A stretch of 64,000 bases of DNA from Terebella lapidaria (lineage: Eukaryota; Annelida; Polychaeta; Terebellida; Terebellidae). Both the position numbers and the translations under genes were made by a program. The notes beneath the pieces were generated by a model. The model did not search any database. It saw only the letters and a list, made by a program, of their open reading frames with translations, and was not told the DNA's origin. The stretch lies in the NCBI GenBank assembly GCA_949152475.1, contig OX424555.1:19238868-19302867 (forward strand), written 5' to 3'. Shown here in pieces: positions 13,501 to 20,099 of the stretch. Every line of letters begins with the position of its first letter. Positions within the stretch are counted from its first letter, which is position 1.

Positions 13501-16500
13501 GGCCGTGGATGCTCCATCTCCGACGATATCATAGATCTCGCGACCTTCTTGACTGGCGGCGGAGCATGTTCTTCGGGCCACAAACCCGGGAGGACCCTCT
13601 TCACGAAGTCCAGCTTCTCTCCCCAAGACAAGGGGTCATCGGACTCGGACTGAGCGAGCTCCTGGTCGGACTCGGCCTTACGCTTCAGGGGCAGCGTAAG
13701 ACCCGAAGGACCAGGCAACGGCTGAGCCGGTGGAGAAGATTCCCCATCCGAGGGCGGGTCTTCCCTGGGAAGAGACGGAGAAGGAGGAGGAGGTGGCGGC
13801 TGTTGTGGCGGAGGGAACCTCGCCAGGAACTGTTGCCACTGTCCCAACATCTCGGCCCGAAAAGCCTCCAGTTCGCCCCTGAGGCGCTGCTCGGGCGGAA
13901 CAGTAGGAGAAGTCCCCTGGACTGGAGAGTCGTGCGGCTCCGGCGGACCAGTGGACCCCTGGGCTACCTGGGCGAACGACATCATGCCCTGGCTCGAGGC
14001 AAAAGAGCAGACGGGAAGGGAAGAGAGAGGGGAGTCGTCCTGAATATCCTCGGCAATCTGAAAAATATGAACAGAATTATTACCGGAACAAACGGGTGAG
14101 CCTGGAAACAACGGGGTCCCAGAAACCCGTGGGTTTGGACAGCTCAAAACCATTGGCTCCCGGTCCCTACCGGCCACGGCTAAAGGGGCCACGGCCTGGG
14201 GTCCAGTTACCGGCGGGAACTCGGGAACCGGCGGCCGAAACACTGGCGTAACGGACCCGGACCGAAATCCGCCCTGGCTCTTGGGTTGAATCCCAGCCCC
14301 GGGGGCCGGAGCCCGACCCGGAGGGGGAAACAACACTCTCTGTCCAGAGGGATCCCGGGCGCAGGGAACCGTCGTGAGCCCGACGGAACCGGCAGACCCC
14401 GAAACCACACTCGGACACTGAAACCCAGGTCGTTCAGCCAGAGAAGCATGAGAACGAGGGGCCAGTAGAGAGGGAGCCAAAAGTGAGCCACACAAACCCG
14501 TAGGTTGTGGGGAAGTTAGGGTGCCGAGAGCCGAACGCGCGGCTCCCGGGACCCGTACCTGGCTGAAAGAAAATGACAATGATAAATCAAAACTTACAGC
14601 ACAAACAGCATTGGTTAACTGCAAATCTAAACGCCGCTTGCGTTCCTCAGACGCCTTGGGACGCGGCCTGGCGCTATCAGAATCTGACGGGGAAGGGGGA
14701 GTAGGGCAACCAGCAAACCTGCGGGCCTGAATCTCCCGTAAGCCTTGAAGACAGAGTTTCCACTCGTCGATGGACCAATCCGCGCATAACTCACAGGTGG
14801 CTGAAGGACGGCAATAAACAGTGTCCCTACACTGCCAGCAGGCGTTATGAGCCTCCCACTTAGGAAGGTAGTGTTTGCAAACGATGCACTTCATATCTGA
14901 AACATATCAAACATCGAAGTACAAACGGGCGATAATGGGGGAAGGAAAGGGGCCTGGGGAGGCTTTACCATTTCCTCCCAAAAAAATCGCAAATCACTAA
15001 CTCTAAGCTAGTCTAACAACGAAAGAACGATCTACTGAAGAAAAAGCTGTGCAAAGAACAGCCTAAAGACGATCGTAGACGTGAAGAAATTCGACTTTGA
15101 ATGCCGAAAGCAAGACTTGCTGCACATCCAACAATGGAGGAGCAAATTAATGGCGGTTAAGGTCAATCATATGACCGGTGTGACGTCACATCTACACCGC
15201 GGGGAATCTGAGATGTGTGAGAGTAATTTCCTTCAATTTCGAGTTCGAGATGGATGTCAGGAATTTTGAGAAAATTCTTGTGACATTCATTTCTCTCTCC
15301 TCTTCTTTGAATGCCAAGGTAAGATTACCCAAAGAGTTTATTATAGAGGTAGTGGTATGGCAATAAATATGACTAATAAGCATTGCTAAATGATTTGCCT
15401 TTGGGTGTCCCTTGTCAAATTCCTGAAATCCATACACATATCTGTACTGCTTTCCAGTGTGGAGCTCGTTGATTCGTGGGAGCTCTATTGCTGCACAAGG
15501 AGTCACAATAAAGTGATATGTTCTAAGAGGTATCTAGAGGAGTTTCATATCAAGGGAGTGTTAATTGTAGCAAAGTTCAGATTTAGTATTCAGGTGTGTG
15601 CTTACACATGCCTGTTGGACACTCAGGGACACAGTATATAGTGTCGTCATCAAGGAGCCTAGCACTAGCAGTTGTGTAGCCCAGCTTGACCAGCTCACCT
15701 GTCTGAAAATACATGTACAAGTTAATGATAGACTACCGTCTGAAAATACACGTACAAGTTAATGATAGACTACTCTCTGAAAATACATGTACAAGTTAAT
15801 GATAGACTACTACACATCATGTAAGAATCATGCTCTGTGGTGACCAAGAGTATACCCACATTTACTGGTCCTCATCACAGTTATTCCCACTTAGAATATC
15901 ACTGGAGTGCAATTTATGGCTGGACAACTGGTTCTTACTATAAATCTCAGCCCATGGAAATGCCGCATCAATAACAAACATGTCACATCCGAAACCTCAA
16001 TCATGAAGAAAATATTAATTATTTTTATTCACCTTCTTAGCAGGCAGTGGCAACACAAAACGCTTGAAAAAAGCCTTTGGAATGACTTTGTCTGGATCCC
16101 GAATGTTGTGCAGAGCAGTAGCTGTGATGATTTCTCCATCATCATACCCCGCCAGGTCCACCACTATGTTCTGGCCATCCTCAAACGCATTGATGTGGTG
16201 GAACATGAAGAATGGTTTGGCAACGTAGGTGATTGGAACCAGGCCCCCAGAATACTTGTGGACAAGATGGAATTTAGTCTGTAATAAACAAACACATGTG
16301 TACAGGTACACTGACATTTATTTGAAAGAGTGGGTGTTACTAGATTGATAAAACATATCAGACATACATCATTATTGAATATGGACCTTGCAGTCTTTGT
16401 AGAAATGCAAACTGTCTAACAACGTTCTCCTGAACAGGCGACCGGCTGCTACTTTCACGAGGTTGAAAGCCATTGGCTGTTCCACAAAAATCAAGTAGTT

Positions 16501-19500
16501 TTCCGTCATGCCGAAGCTGTGGCTGTAGCAGGGCATCAGTGGCCACTGTGCTGGGATCCTGCTGACTAGCTCCACCTGACGCACGGGATTGGGGTCTCCT
16601 GGTACAAGGTACAATAGTCACAACACTAACATCAGAGGAACAAATAAAACACAACAAATCTTCAGGAATAGTTTTTGCTCCCATTTTGCATGTGGATAAT
16701 TTTTTAACTACCACATCCTTCTCAAAATACAGAAGTTACTAAGCACTTTTTCTTTTGTCAAAATACTGTAAACGTACAAAATTTCGCGATGTATTAATTT
16801 CGCGAATTTCGCGTTTGAAAAGAAAACGCGAAAATAAATACACGCGAATACACGGTTATTCAATTGGGGGACCGACCATTCACAACAGTCACGAACTTAA
16901 ATCCACGCGAACATGTTGAGATGTTGAAAACGCGAACATTGATACACGCGAAATTTTATACGTTTACAGTACAATCTTTTACAATGTACATGAAATTCAG
17001 GTAGAACATCAAATAATTTAGCATGATAAAATTTATGAAAATGGTGCTATCCAGAAATAGGTTTTGGACGGCATCCTGAAAACCAGTCATAAATGGTTGT
17101 TAAAACTATTTATACCGAATAAGCAGAATATCCAGGTTGGTTTTAATAACCCTATAGTCCAGAAACTACATGTACCCATATCTGTTGGAGGTATTTTCAC
17201 AAAATTGTAGTGAGCCACAATTCCAAGTGAGGTACCAAGGTTGTAGGTGGTGCCATCATGATCAGTTATTGGATGTGCTGTGGCCATATGAACGGAGACA
17301 TATTTATGCCAGTTCACCTGTTGAAAATAAAAATGATTTATTGATGTAGGAATTCATCTTTCCCATCACATTAAATATTGGATGTGCCTTTACAAGTGTG
17401 TCCTATTACAAATCCAATAGATGTACATGGTAGCACCGCAAACTAGCTGGAGTTTTACCTGTTCAATTCGTTCCAGTGTCTCATGGTCAACAATATTCAT
17501 CAGAGGTGTCTCCGTCATTGCATAGATCTGATCTCCCAGCAGCATCAAGTTCACATTGTCATTGTCGGTCAGCGTTAGAGCATCACTGAAGAAACTGGCA
17601 TATCTAGCATGCCATTAAAGCCAAATTTCAACAAAAATACCAGAAATATACAAAACAATATGTTCCAAATGCAAACATCTTCATGTTAGTACTGGGTTAT
17701 TCCTTCATGGTAACTAACACGAAAGTTAGTCCCGCGAAATTGGGGGCCAGCTGGTTCTACATACCCAAGTGGGTGAAGCGTTGTTGTTACCGGCGCTCGC
17801 CGATGCCGCCAATAGCGCCGGTTAGGGCTGTCCGTCTTACCGTCGCTCGTCGATGCCGCCAATAGCGCCGGTTAGAAGCGTTGTTCTTACCGTCGCTCGT
17901 TGATGACGGCAATAACGCCGGTTAGGACTGTCTTTCTTACCGTCAGTCGTCGATGCTGCCAATAGCGCCGGTTAGAATTGTCCGTCTTACCGTCGCTCGT
18001 CGATGCCGCCAATAGCGCCGGTTAGAAGCGTCGTTCTTACCGTCGCTCGTCGATGACGCCAATAGCGCCGGTTAGGACTGTCTTTCTTACCGTCGTACGT
18101 CGATGACGCCAATACCGCCGGTTAGGACTGTCTTTCTTACCGTCGGTCGTCGATGCTGCCAATAGCGCCGGTTAGAACTGTCCATCTTACCGTCGGTCGT
18201 CGATGCCGCCAATAGCGCTGGTTAGAAGCGTCGTTCTTACCGTCGCTCGTCGATGCCGCCAATACCGCCGGTTAGGACTGTCTTTCTTACCGTCGGTCGT
18301 CGATGCCGCCAATACCGATGCCGCCAATACCGCCGGTTAGGACTGTCCGCCTTACCGTCGCTCGTCGATGCCGCCAATAGCGCCGGTTAGGATTGTCTTT
18401 CTTACCGTCGGTCGTCGATGATGCCAATAGCGCCAGTTAGGACTGTCCGTCTTACCGACGCTCGTCGATGCCGCCAATAGCGCCGGTTAAGACTGTCTTT
18501 TTTACCGTCGGTCGTCGATGCCGCCAATAGCGCCGGTTAGAAGCGTTGTTCTTACCGTCGCTCGTCGATGACCCCAATACCGCCGGTTAGGACTGTCTTT
18601 CTTACCGTCGGTCGTCGATGCCGCCAATAGCGCCGGTTAGAACTGTCCGTCTTACCGTCGGTCGTCGATGCCGCCAATAGCGCTGGTTAGAAGCGTCGTT
18701 CTTACCGTCGCTCGTCGATGCCGCCAATACCGCCGGTTAGGACTGTCTTTCTTACCGTCGGTCGTCGATGCCGCCAATACCGATGCCGCCAATACCGCCG
18801 GTTAGGACTGTCCGCCTTACCGTCGCTCGTCGATGCCGCCAATAGCGTCGGTTAGGACTGTCTTTCTTACCGTCGGTCGTCGATGACGCCAATAGCGCCA
18901 GTTAGGACTGTCCGTCTTACCGACGCTCGTCGATGCAGCCAATAGCGCCGGTTAGGACTGTCTTTTTTACCGTCGGTCGTCGATGCCGCCAATAGTGCCG
19001 GTTAGAAGCGTCGTTCTTACCGTCGCTCGTCGATGACCCCAATACCGCCGGTTAGGACTGTCTTTCTTACCGTCGCTCGTCGATGACGCCAATAGCGCCG
19101 GTTAGGACTGTCTTTCTTACTGGCGCACGTCGATGACGCCAATACCGCCGGTTGGGACTGTCTTTCTTACCGTCGGTCGTCGATGCCGCCAATAGCACCG
19201 GTTAGAACTGTCCGTCTTACCGTCGGTCGTCGATGCCGCCAATAGCGCCGATTAGAAGCGTCGTTCTTACCGTCGCTCGTCGATGACGCCAATACCGCCG
19301 GTTAGGACTGTCCGGCATCGACGAGCGACGGACAAAAATTGGGTGGACTGAAAAATTTCGCGGAGGTTACCATGAAGGGATAACCTAGTACTGGGCATGT
19401 AGTAGTTTGTAAAGTTGTCTTAACCATGCTACACTTCCAATAACTAAGCCAAACCTGTCAAAGAATGATTTACAAGGATCAACATGGCCAAGTGTTCCAA

Positions 19501-20058
19501 ACTCAGTCACCACGATTCTATTAGCAGTCTTGTTTTTATGATAGGTGTCGCTGTCCAGGAGTCTGTTATGGTACTTGATTTCTCCTTTCTCAATCCGATA
19601 GCAATGGATCACTGACATTCCATCGAACAAGTGGGCAGCCTCGTCTGGCCCAAACTTATATTGTCCAGGACCATTACGATACAGTCGACCTCGGAGCCAC
19701 GCTGGAAGGCTACCTGCAGAATAAAGAGTGGGGCAGTTCACAAGGGTCAAAGCATACACAAATGGAAGAATTTAGTGATTTATATACACATTTCCACTTT
19801 TTAAAGGACCAGGACTTGGCAATGTACAATTATGAAACACATGACATCTTGTATATAACAAGGATTTGAGACTTGTTTCAGGAATTGTAAAATATTTAAT
19901 AAATTTTTTTGATAAGTTGAAATATAATATGCATAGGACTGCTATATTTTGTATCATTTGGAGTCTCAAGATTTGGCAAACTGCCTATATTCACCCTGTA
20001 CATGGAGGTCTATGAGTTCTGGATGATCTGTCTTGAAGGAGTCTAGGATGTAGTTCAT
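7536..20058 (-). CDS. Carotenoid cleavage oxygenase (BCO1/BCO2/RPE65 family), 10 exons
   Basis: Coding exons in transcription order are 20058-19995, 19713-19455, 17585-17459, 17317-17176, 16598-16387, 16278-16033, 15702-15606, 15490-15387, 7968-7857 and 7717-7536 (TAA). All phases match, giving 514 residues, normal for the family. These non-haem iron enzymes split a double bond of carotenoids (for example beta-carotene to retinal). The four iron-binding histidines are present: ATAHP (H165), CYSHSFGMTENY (H224), FMFHHINAFED (H295/H296) and FHGLF (H499). Other family signatures are RNGPGQYKFG, HLFDGM, SDTYHKN, IVVTEFGT, YVSVHMATAHP, EPVFVPRPGA and EDDGVILS. The start ATG at 20058 lies about 20 residues before the first conserved block, as in vertebrate BCO1. 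The exon 2/3 junction leaves a slightly short DPCK...TDNDN segment, so a small exon there could be missing. Exon 8 needs a GC donor. Introns 2, 4 and 8 carry transposons. I cannot tell which vertebrate paralogue (BCO1, BCO2, RPE65) it corresponds to. Confidence 0.93.
8020..8812. repeat. Low-complexity CA-rich stretch in carotenoid oxygenase intron 8
   Basis: This stretch is rich in ACACA/CGCACA words and A-rich tracts, especially 8340-8400 and 8530-8790. Reading it on the minus strand produces long, cysteine-rich open frames, but these are a by-product of the composition. No gene is seen. Confidence 0.6.
8854..9062. repeat. DIRS inverted terminal repeat, low-coordinate (3') copy
   Basis: The stretch from CTCTATAATAAACTCTTTGG to ACCGCCATTAATTTG is the inverted counterpart of 15143-15351, nearly perfect by eye. 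Outside it, 8813-8853 is a terminal extension that reappears, inverted, in the internal complementary region. Confidence 0.9.
9107..9206. repeat. DIRS internal complementary region (circle junction)
   Basis: The first part (to AAAACTTCCTATT) is the reverse complement of the element's low-coordinate end (8813-8875). The second part (TATTTATTGCCATACC...TTTGGG) is the reverse complement of its high-coordinate end (about 15330-15369). The two termini are therefore fused head to tail here. In DIRS elements this region is the template for completing the ends and forming the circle. Confidence 0.88.
9546..14894 (-). CDS. DIRS gag and tyrosine recombinase in one uninterrupted 1782-codon frame
   Basis: The frame opens at ATG 14894. 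The N-terminus is Cys-rich (CIVC, CWQC, CELC), followed by a Pro/Gly-rich part and then gag-like sequence up to about residue 730 with a C-terminal RGRGR nucleic-acid-binding tract. From about 12700 to 10440 the frame stays open through the region where the reverse transcriptase is encoded in another frame. It ends in a tyrosine recombinase with the catalytic set: SGKRRSEL (R about 1590), KAHDVR (H1720, R1723), the W1746/H1749 region (TWKSHNTF) and Y1756 (FYLREL). The recombinase inserts the circular DNA copy. It is unlikely to be made as one protein, because the middle is not protein-like. A splice donor (GTAAGT at 14597) and an acceptor (TTTTTCAG ending at 14058) define an optional in-frame 540-nt intron inside gag. 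Confidence 0.88.
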   Translation of the reverse strand: MKCIVCKHYLPKWEAHNACWQCRDTVYCRPSATCELCADWSIDEWKLCLQGLREIQARRFAGCPTPPSPSDSDSARPRPKASEERKRRLDLQLTNAVCAVSFDLSLSFSFSQVRVPGAARSALGTLTSPQPTGLCGSLLAPSLLAPRSHASLAERPGFQCPSVVSGSAGSVGLTTVPCARDPSGQRVLFPPPGRAPAPGAGIQPKSQGGFRSGSVTPVFRPPVPEFPPVTGPQAVAPLAVAGRDREPMVLSCPNPRVSGTPLFPGSPVCSGNNSVHIFQIAEDIQDDSPLSSLPVCSFASSQGMMSFAQVAQGSTGPPEPHDSPVQGTSPTVPPEQRLRGELEAFRAEMLGQWQQFLARFPPPQQPPPPPPSPSLPREDPPSDGESSPPAQPLPGPSGLTLPLKRKAESDQELAQSESDDPLSWGEKLDFVKRVLPGLWPEEHAPPPVKKVARSMISSEMEHPRPSKDALRFPLSAGVRGSMQERIEETVRTNKTAIGAFPSRPSVTDYYTSSELDDRPTTLRRHHPHFSFFKEPKSVDIPWGALAEFQHTVRVGLATDSAMDWLSMATKRAILQCHDQVLNNPDLDRDELAEALLSCASLVTSIGKGVGDKVALDSHALWVSELWRRDAFLSSLRFEVPDQLMSDMRVLHPVIPTSGTPTSLLLPDRSADLREVKKEADEKAAKSSTSNALLSQSKSLERLTQQMVSAFKKPQPPTQQAQPQQQPGRGRGRARGRASGLPFRGAPAGSTRGDRGRGRGRGRGEAPKPAGEKKPGTYSFGFRAGSFARVSRRAAWSARFGRYSFLRRARRSSFNSVLERVGAARGLPLGRLDAPSRIRPEIREIATVIARPKGFHSSKRSRTPPCSPRGDNGDDRETSDRTCSRGHSRVLQRVVCGSQSVGGLETSDRSFSVEQVLNRADVFHGNAGASSFSHASRFVGGNDRSQRCLFPYSNETCSSQIPEISLSRPRMAVSGAPVRIIDSAVDFHHGGSGSPDSRPQAGDFYPPISRRLANPAPLSRNADRPSTVCGKSMLTDGVQNQPKKVRLVTASRLRLLGVSLSDYLRDCVADAGSSVKIIRAVRRLPSSHSTDGQTLAVPSRDAGVHGKVSSVGPPAHAAYSAASTLSMVPGHGRQIPARAGLSGSRFPSAMVAGSRQSAPRVVIPPAASIQARIYGCQYGRLGRSLGRQRGLGHLVFVSAGMAHKPVGTGGRVLGSQALGNTFPQSGCVGGHRQLHRCRLHQQAGRYEVPVAVPGRYRPPALVSRPGYFAFREAYPWSYECLGGPPLPKGPGPGHGVESCPQGIPISLRPMGHADGRFVCDPVEPQTSFVCVSHSRSHGHVSGCDVDVLGGHVRVCLPPSGVVGQGDRQVSDSPVSPPADCSVSTAEVVVPGPSGVDSRLPSSASGSVGPPQTTSLQHVSSGSRKSEASCLDIVERCFRKKGFSREVSARIARSNRKSSLAVYQSKWTSFCAWCRRRKVSPFRVDAPLISEFLLEKFNEGRAPSTIAGYRTAIAKTLKPKLGIDFGHDQGLTALINSFEIERPKARNPVPEWDLSLVLNVLRKDPFEPLERASLKLLTFKTVFLLALASGKRRSELHALSFSKVKWKSDGSSVLLGVIPSFLAKTQLAGTPLLSFSIPALTPSLGPGLEEDAKLCPVRALRIYVNRTRELHLGKRLLFVSYLKDFPNDIRPATISSWIKKCVRFCYEKSQAKKSTGFRVKAHDVRALAASLAFTNKVSLNDVMSACTWKSHNTFTSFYLRELAWEDDSGLQLGRLVAAERVVQL
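10436..12712 (-). CDS. DIRS reverse transcriptase / RNase H / C-terminal methylase-like region
   Basis: This 758-residue frame lies wholly inside the 1782-codon frame but in a different phase. The reverse transcriptase region spans about residues 130-340. It includes the WRPVIDLSPLN fingers motif, TIDLKDAYFHIP (first catalytic Asp), LPFGLSTAP, and the catalytic YLDD at 280-283. RNase H follows, with FTDAS (D447), the E in LLELEA near 480, ATDNS (D504) and ADRLS (D554). The last part (VDLFATRWN, DAMSTSW, YAYPP, LLLIAPCLPQRSW) matches the region after RNase H in DIRS elements that has been related to phage DAM-type methylases. That last assignment is from memory of the family. No breaks are seen. 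Confidence 0.92.
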   Translation of the reverse strand: MAAAGPEAGPLVCPFVGPLPAAPEEIAVEVEAVAVARLPSPQGKRNRVRIASDSGPDPLLECREELHGQLVSVDIPSSDEPVGARLILFWKEWERLGACPWVVSTLRRGFGLKFEKLPPLSPVPRGFTLPNDPERRRVLHEEITAMIEKQAIEPAPGDTPGFYSVLFVVPKASGGWRPVIDLSPLNKFLIVPTFSMETPEQVRSVMPRDSWVVTIDLKDAYFHIPMKPAVRKYLRFLYLGRVWQFRALPFGLSTAPWIFTMVAREVQILAHKRGIFIHQYLDDWLIRHHCRETLIVQAQFVVNLCSRMGFKINQKKSDLSPRRDFVFLGYRYQTTSETVLPTLDRQSKLSVLSEGFLRRIPQTARRWQSLLGMLASTEKLVPLGRLHMRPIQRHLHSQWSQVTGDRSQLVQVSPEVVSHLQWWLDPVNLLRGSSFRRPLPSRHVFTDASMDGWGAHWDDSEVSGTWSSSQQEWHINLLELEAVFLALRHWETHFLNQAVLVATDNSTVVAYINKQGGTKSQSLCQAAIDLLLWCHDRGISLFARHIPGHMNVWADRLSRRGQVQAMEWSLAPRVFQSLCGLWGTPMVDLFATRWNHKLPSFVSPIPDPTAMSVDAMSTSWEGMYAYAYPPAVLLDKVIAKFRTHQCRLLLIAPCLPQRSWFPDLLELIVDFPRQLPDRWDLLKQPRSSMFHQAPASLKLHAWILSSDVSERRDFQGRCPLGSPDQIENLLWQSTNRSGLPSVLGVVAGRLVLSESMLP
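15143..15351. repeat. DIRS inverted terminal repeat, high-coordinate (5') copy
   Basis: This is the inverted counterpart of 8854-9062. It is followed by a short terminal extension to about 15369 (GGTAGTGGTATGGCAATAAA). Reading carotenoid oxygenase exon 8 beyond its donor runs into this repeat and gives a false C-terminal extension. Confidence 0.9.
15701..15811. repeat. Three tandem 37-bp copies overlapping a splice acceptor
   Basis: The units at 15701-15737, 15738-15774 and 15775-15811 differ at only one or two positions each. On the minus strand each unit carries a TTTTCAG acceptor motif, and the last one (AG at 15704-15703) is the 3' splice site of carotenoid oxygenase exon 7. Confidence 0.85.
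16764..16971. mobile_element. MITE with TACTGTAAA...TTTACAGTA ends (type C)
   Basis: This is a 208-bp element in carotenoid oxygenase intron 4. It starts TACTGTAAACGTACAAAATT and ends with ATTTTATACGTTTACAGTA. The interior repeats TTCGCG/CGCGAA words. The ends and length match the two elements at 3462 and 3907. Confidence 0.75.
17695..19385. mobile_element. hAT-like non-autonomous transposon filled by a minisatellite
   Basis: The ends are inverted repeats: GGTTATTCCTTCATGGTAAC on the left, and the complement of GGTTATCCCTTCATGGTAAC on the right (one mismatch in 20). They are flanked by an exact 8-bp direct repeat TAGTACTG (17687-17694 and 19386-19393), the size expected for hAT transposases. 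About 90 bp on the left and 70 bp on the right are unique. The rest is the 50-bp minisatellite. No transposase is encoded. It lies in carotenoid oxygenase intron 2. Confidence 0.82.
17783..19311. repeat. 50-bp minisatellite, about 30 units, with higher-order structure
   Basis: A typical unit reads CTTACCGTCGGTCGTCGATG, then CCGCCAATAGCGCCGGTTAG and a variable 10-bp tail. Three tail classes (GACTGTCTTT, AACTGTCCGT, AAGCGTCGTT) follow each other in a recurring order. Two units carry a 15-bp internal duplication (near 18311 and 18776), which sets a higher-order period of 465 bp (nine units plus 15). An inverted fragment (CCGGCATCGACGAGCGACGG, 19312-19331) follows the array. Confidence 0.92.
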
Positions 20059-20099
20059 GCCACAATGATCTTGTCTGTCACAGGGTTAAAAACGATTAC

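Larger units (their letters stand above)
8813..15369 (-). mobile_element. Complete DIRS-type (tyrosine recombinase) retrotransposon
   Basis: This is a 6.56-kb element on the minus strand with the layout that defines DIRS elements. It has inverted terminal repeats (8854-9062 and 15143-15351). Near the 3' end, an internal complementary region (9107-9206) joins the complements of the two outer ends. Overlapping frames encode gag, reverse transcriptase/RNase H and a tyrosine recombinase in place of an integrase. There is no target-site duplication: the outside flanks read ...GCTCTGG and TGACTAATAAG..., and AATA is shared by both edges and the internal junction, as expected when a circular intermediate is integrated by recombination. 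The open frames are undamaged, so the copy may be recent and possibly active. It lies in intron 8 of the carotenoid oxygenase gene, in the same orientation. Confidence 0.93.

Noticed and set aside
12237..14099. Several plus-strand frames inside the DIRS element
   Set aside because: They are antisense shadows of GC-rich gag and RT coding sequence with Arg/Gly/Pro composition.
15192..15386. Extension of carotenoid oxygenase exon 8 into a C-terminal tail
   Set aside because: The added residues are translated from the DIRS inverted terminal repeat; the same peptide appears at 8825-9013 on the other strand.
17783..19311. Regular 50-bp repeats resembling a CRISPR array
   Set aside because: The units are contiguous with no distinct spacers, the DNA is from an animal with introns, and transposon ends bracket the array.
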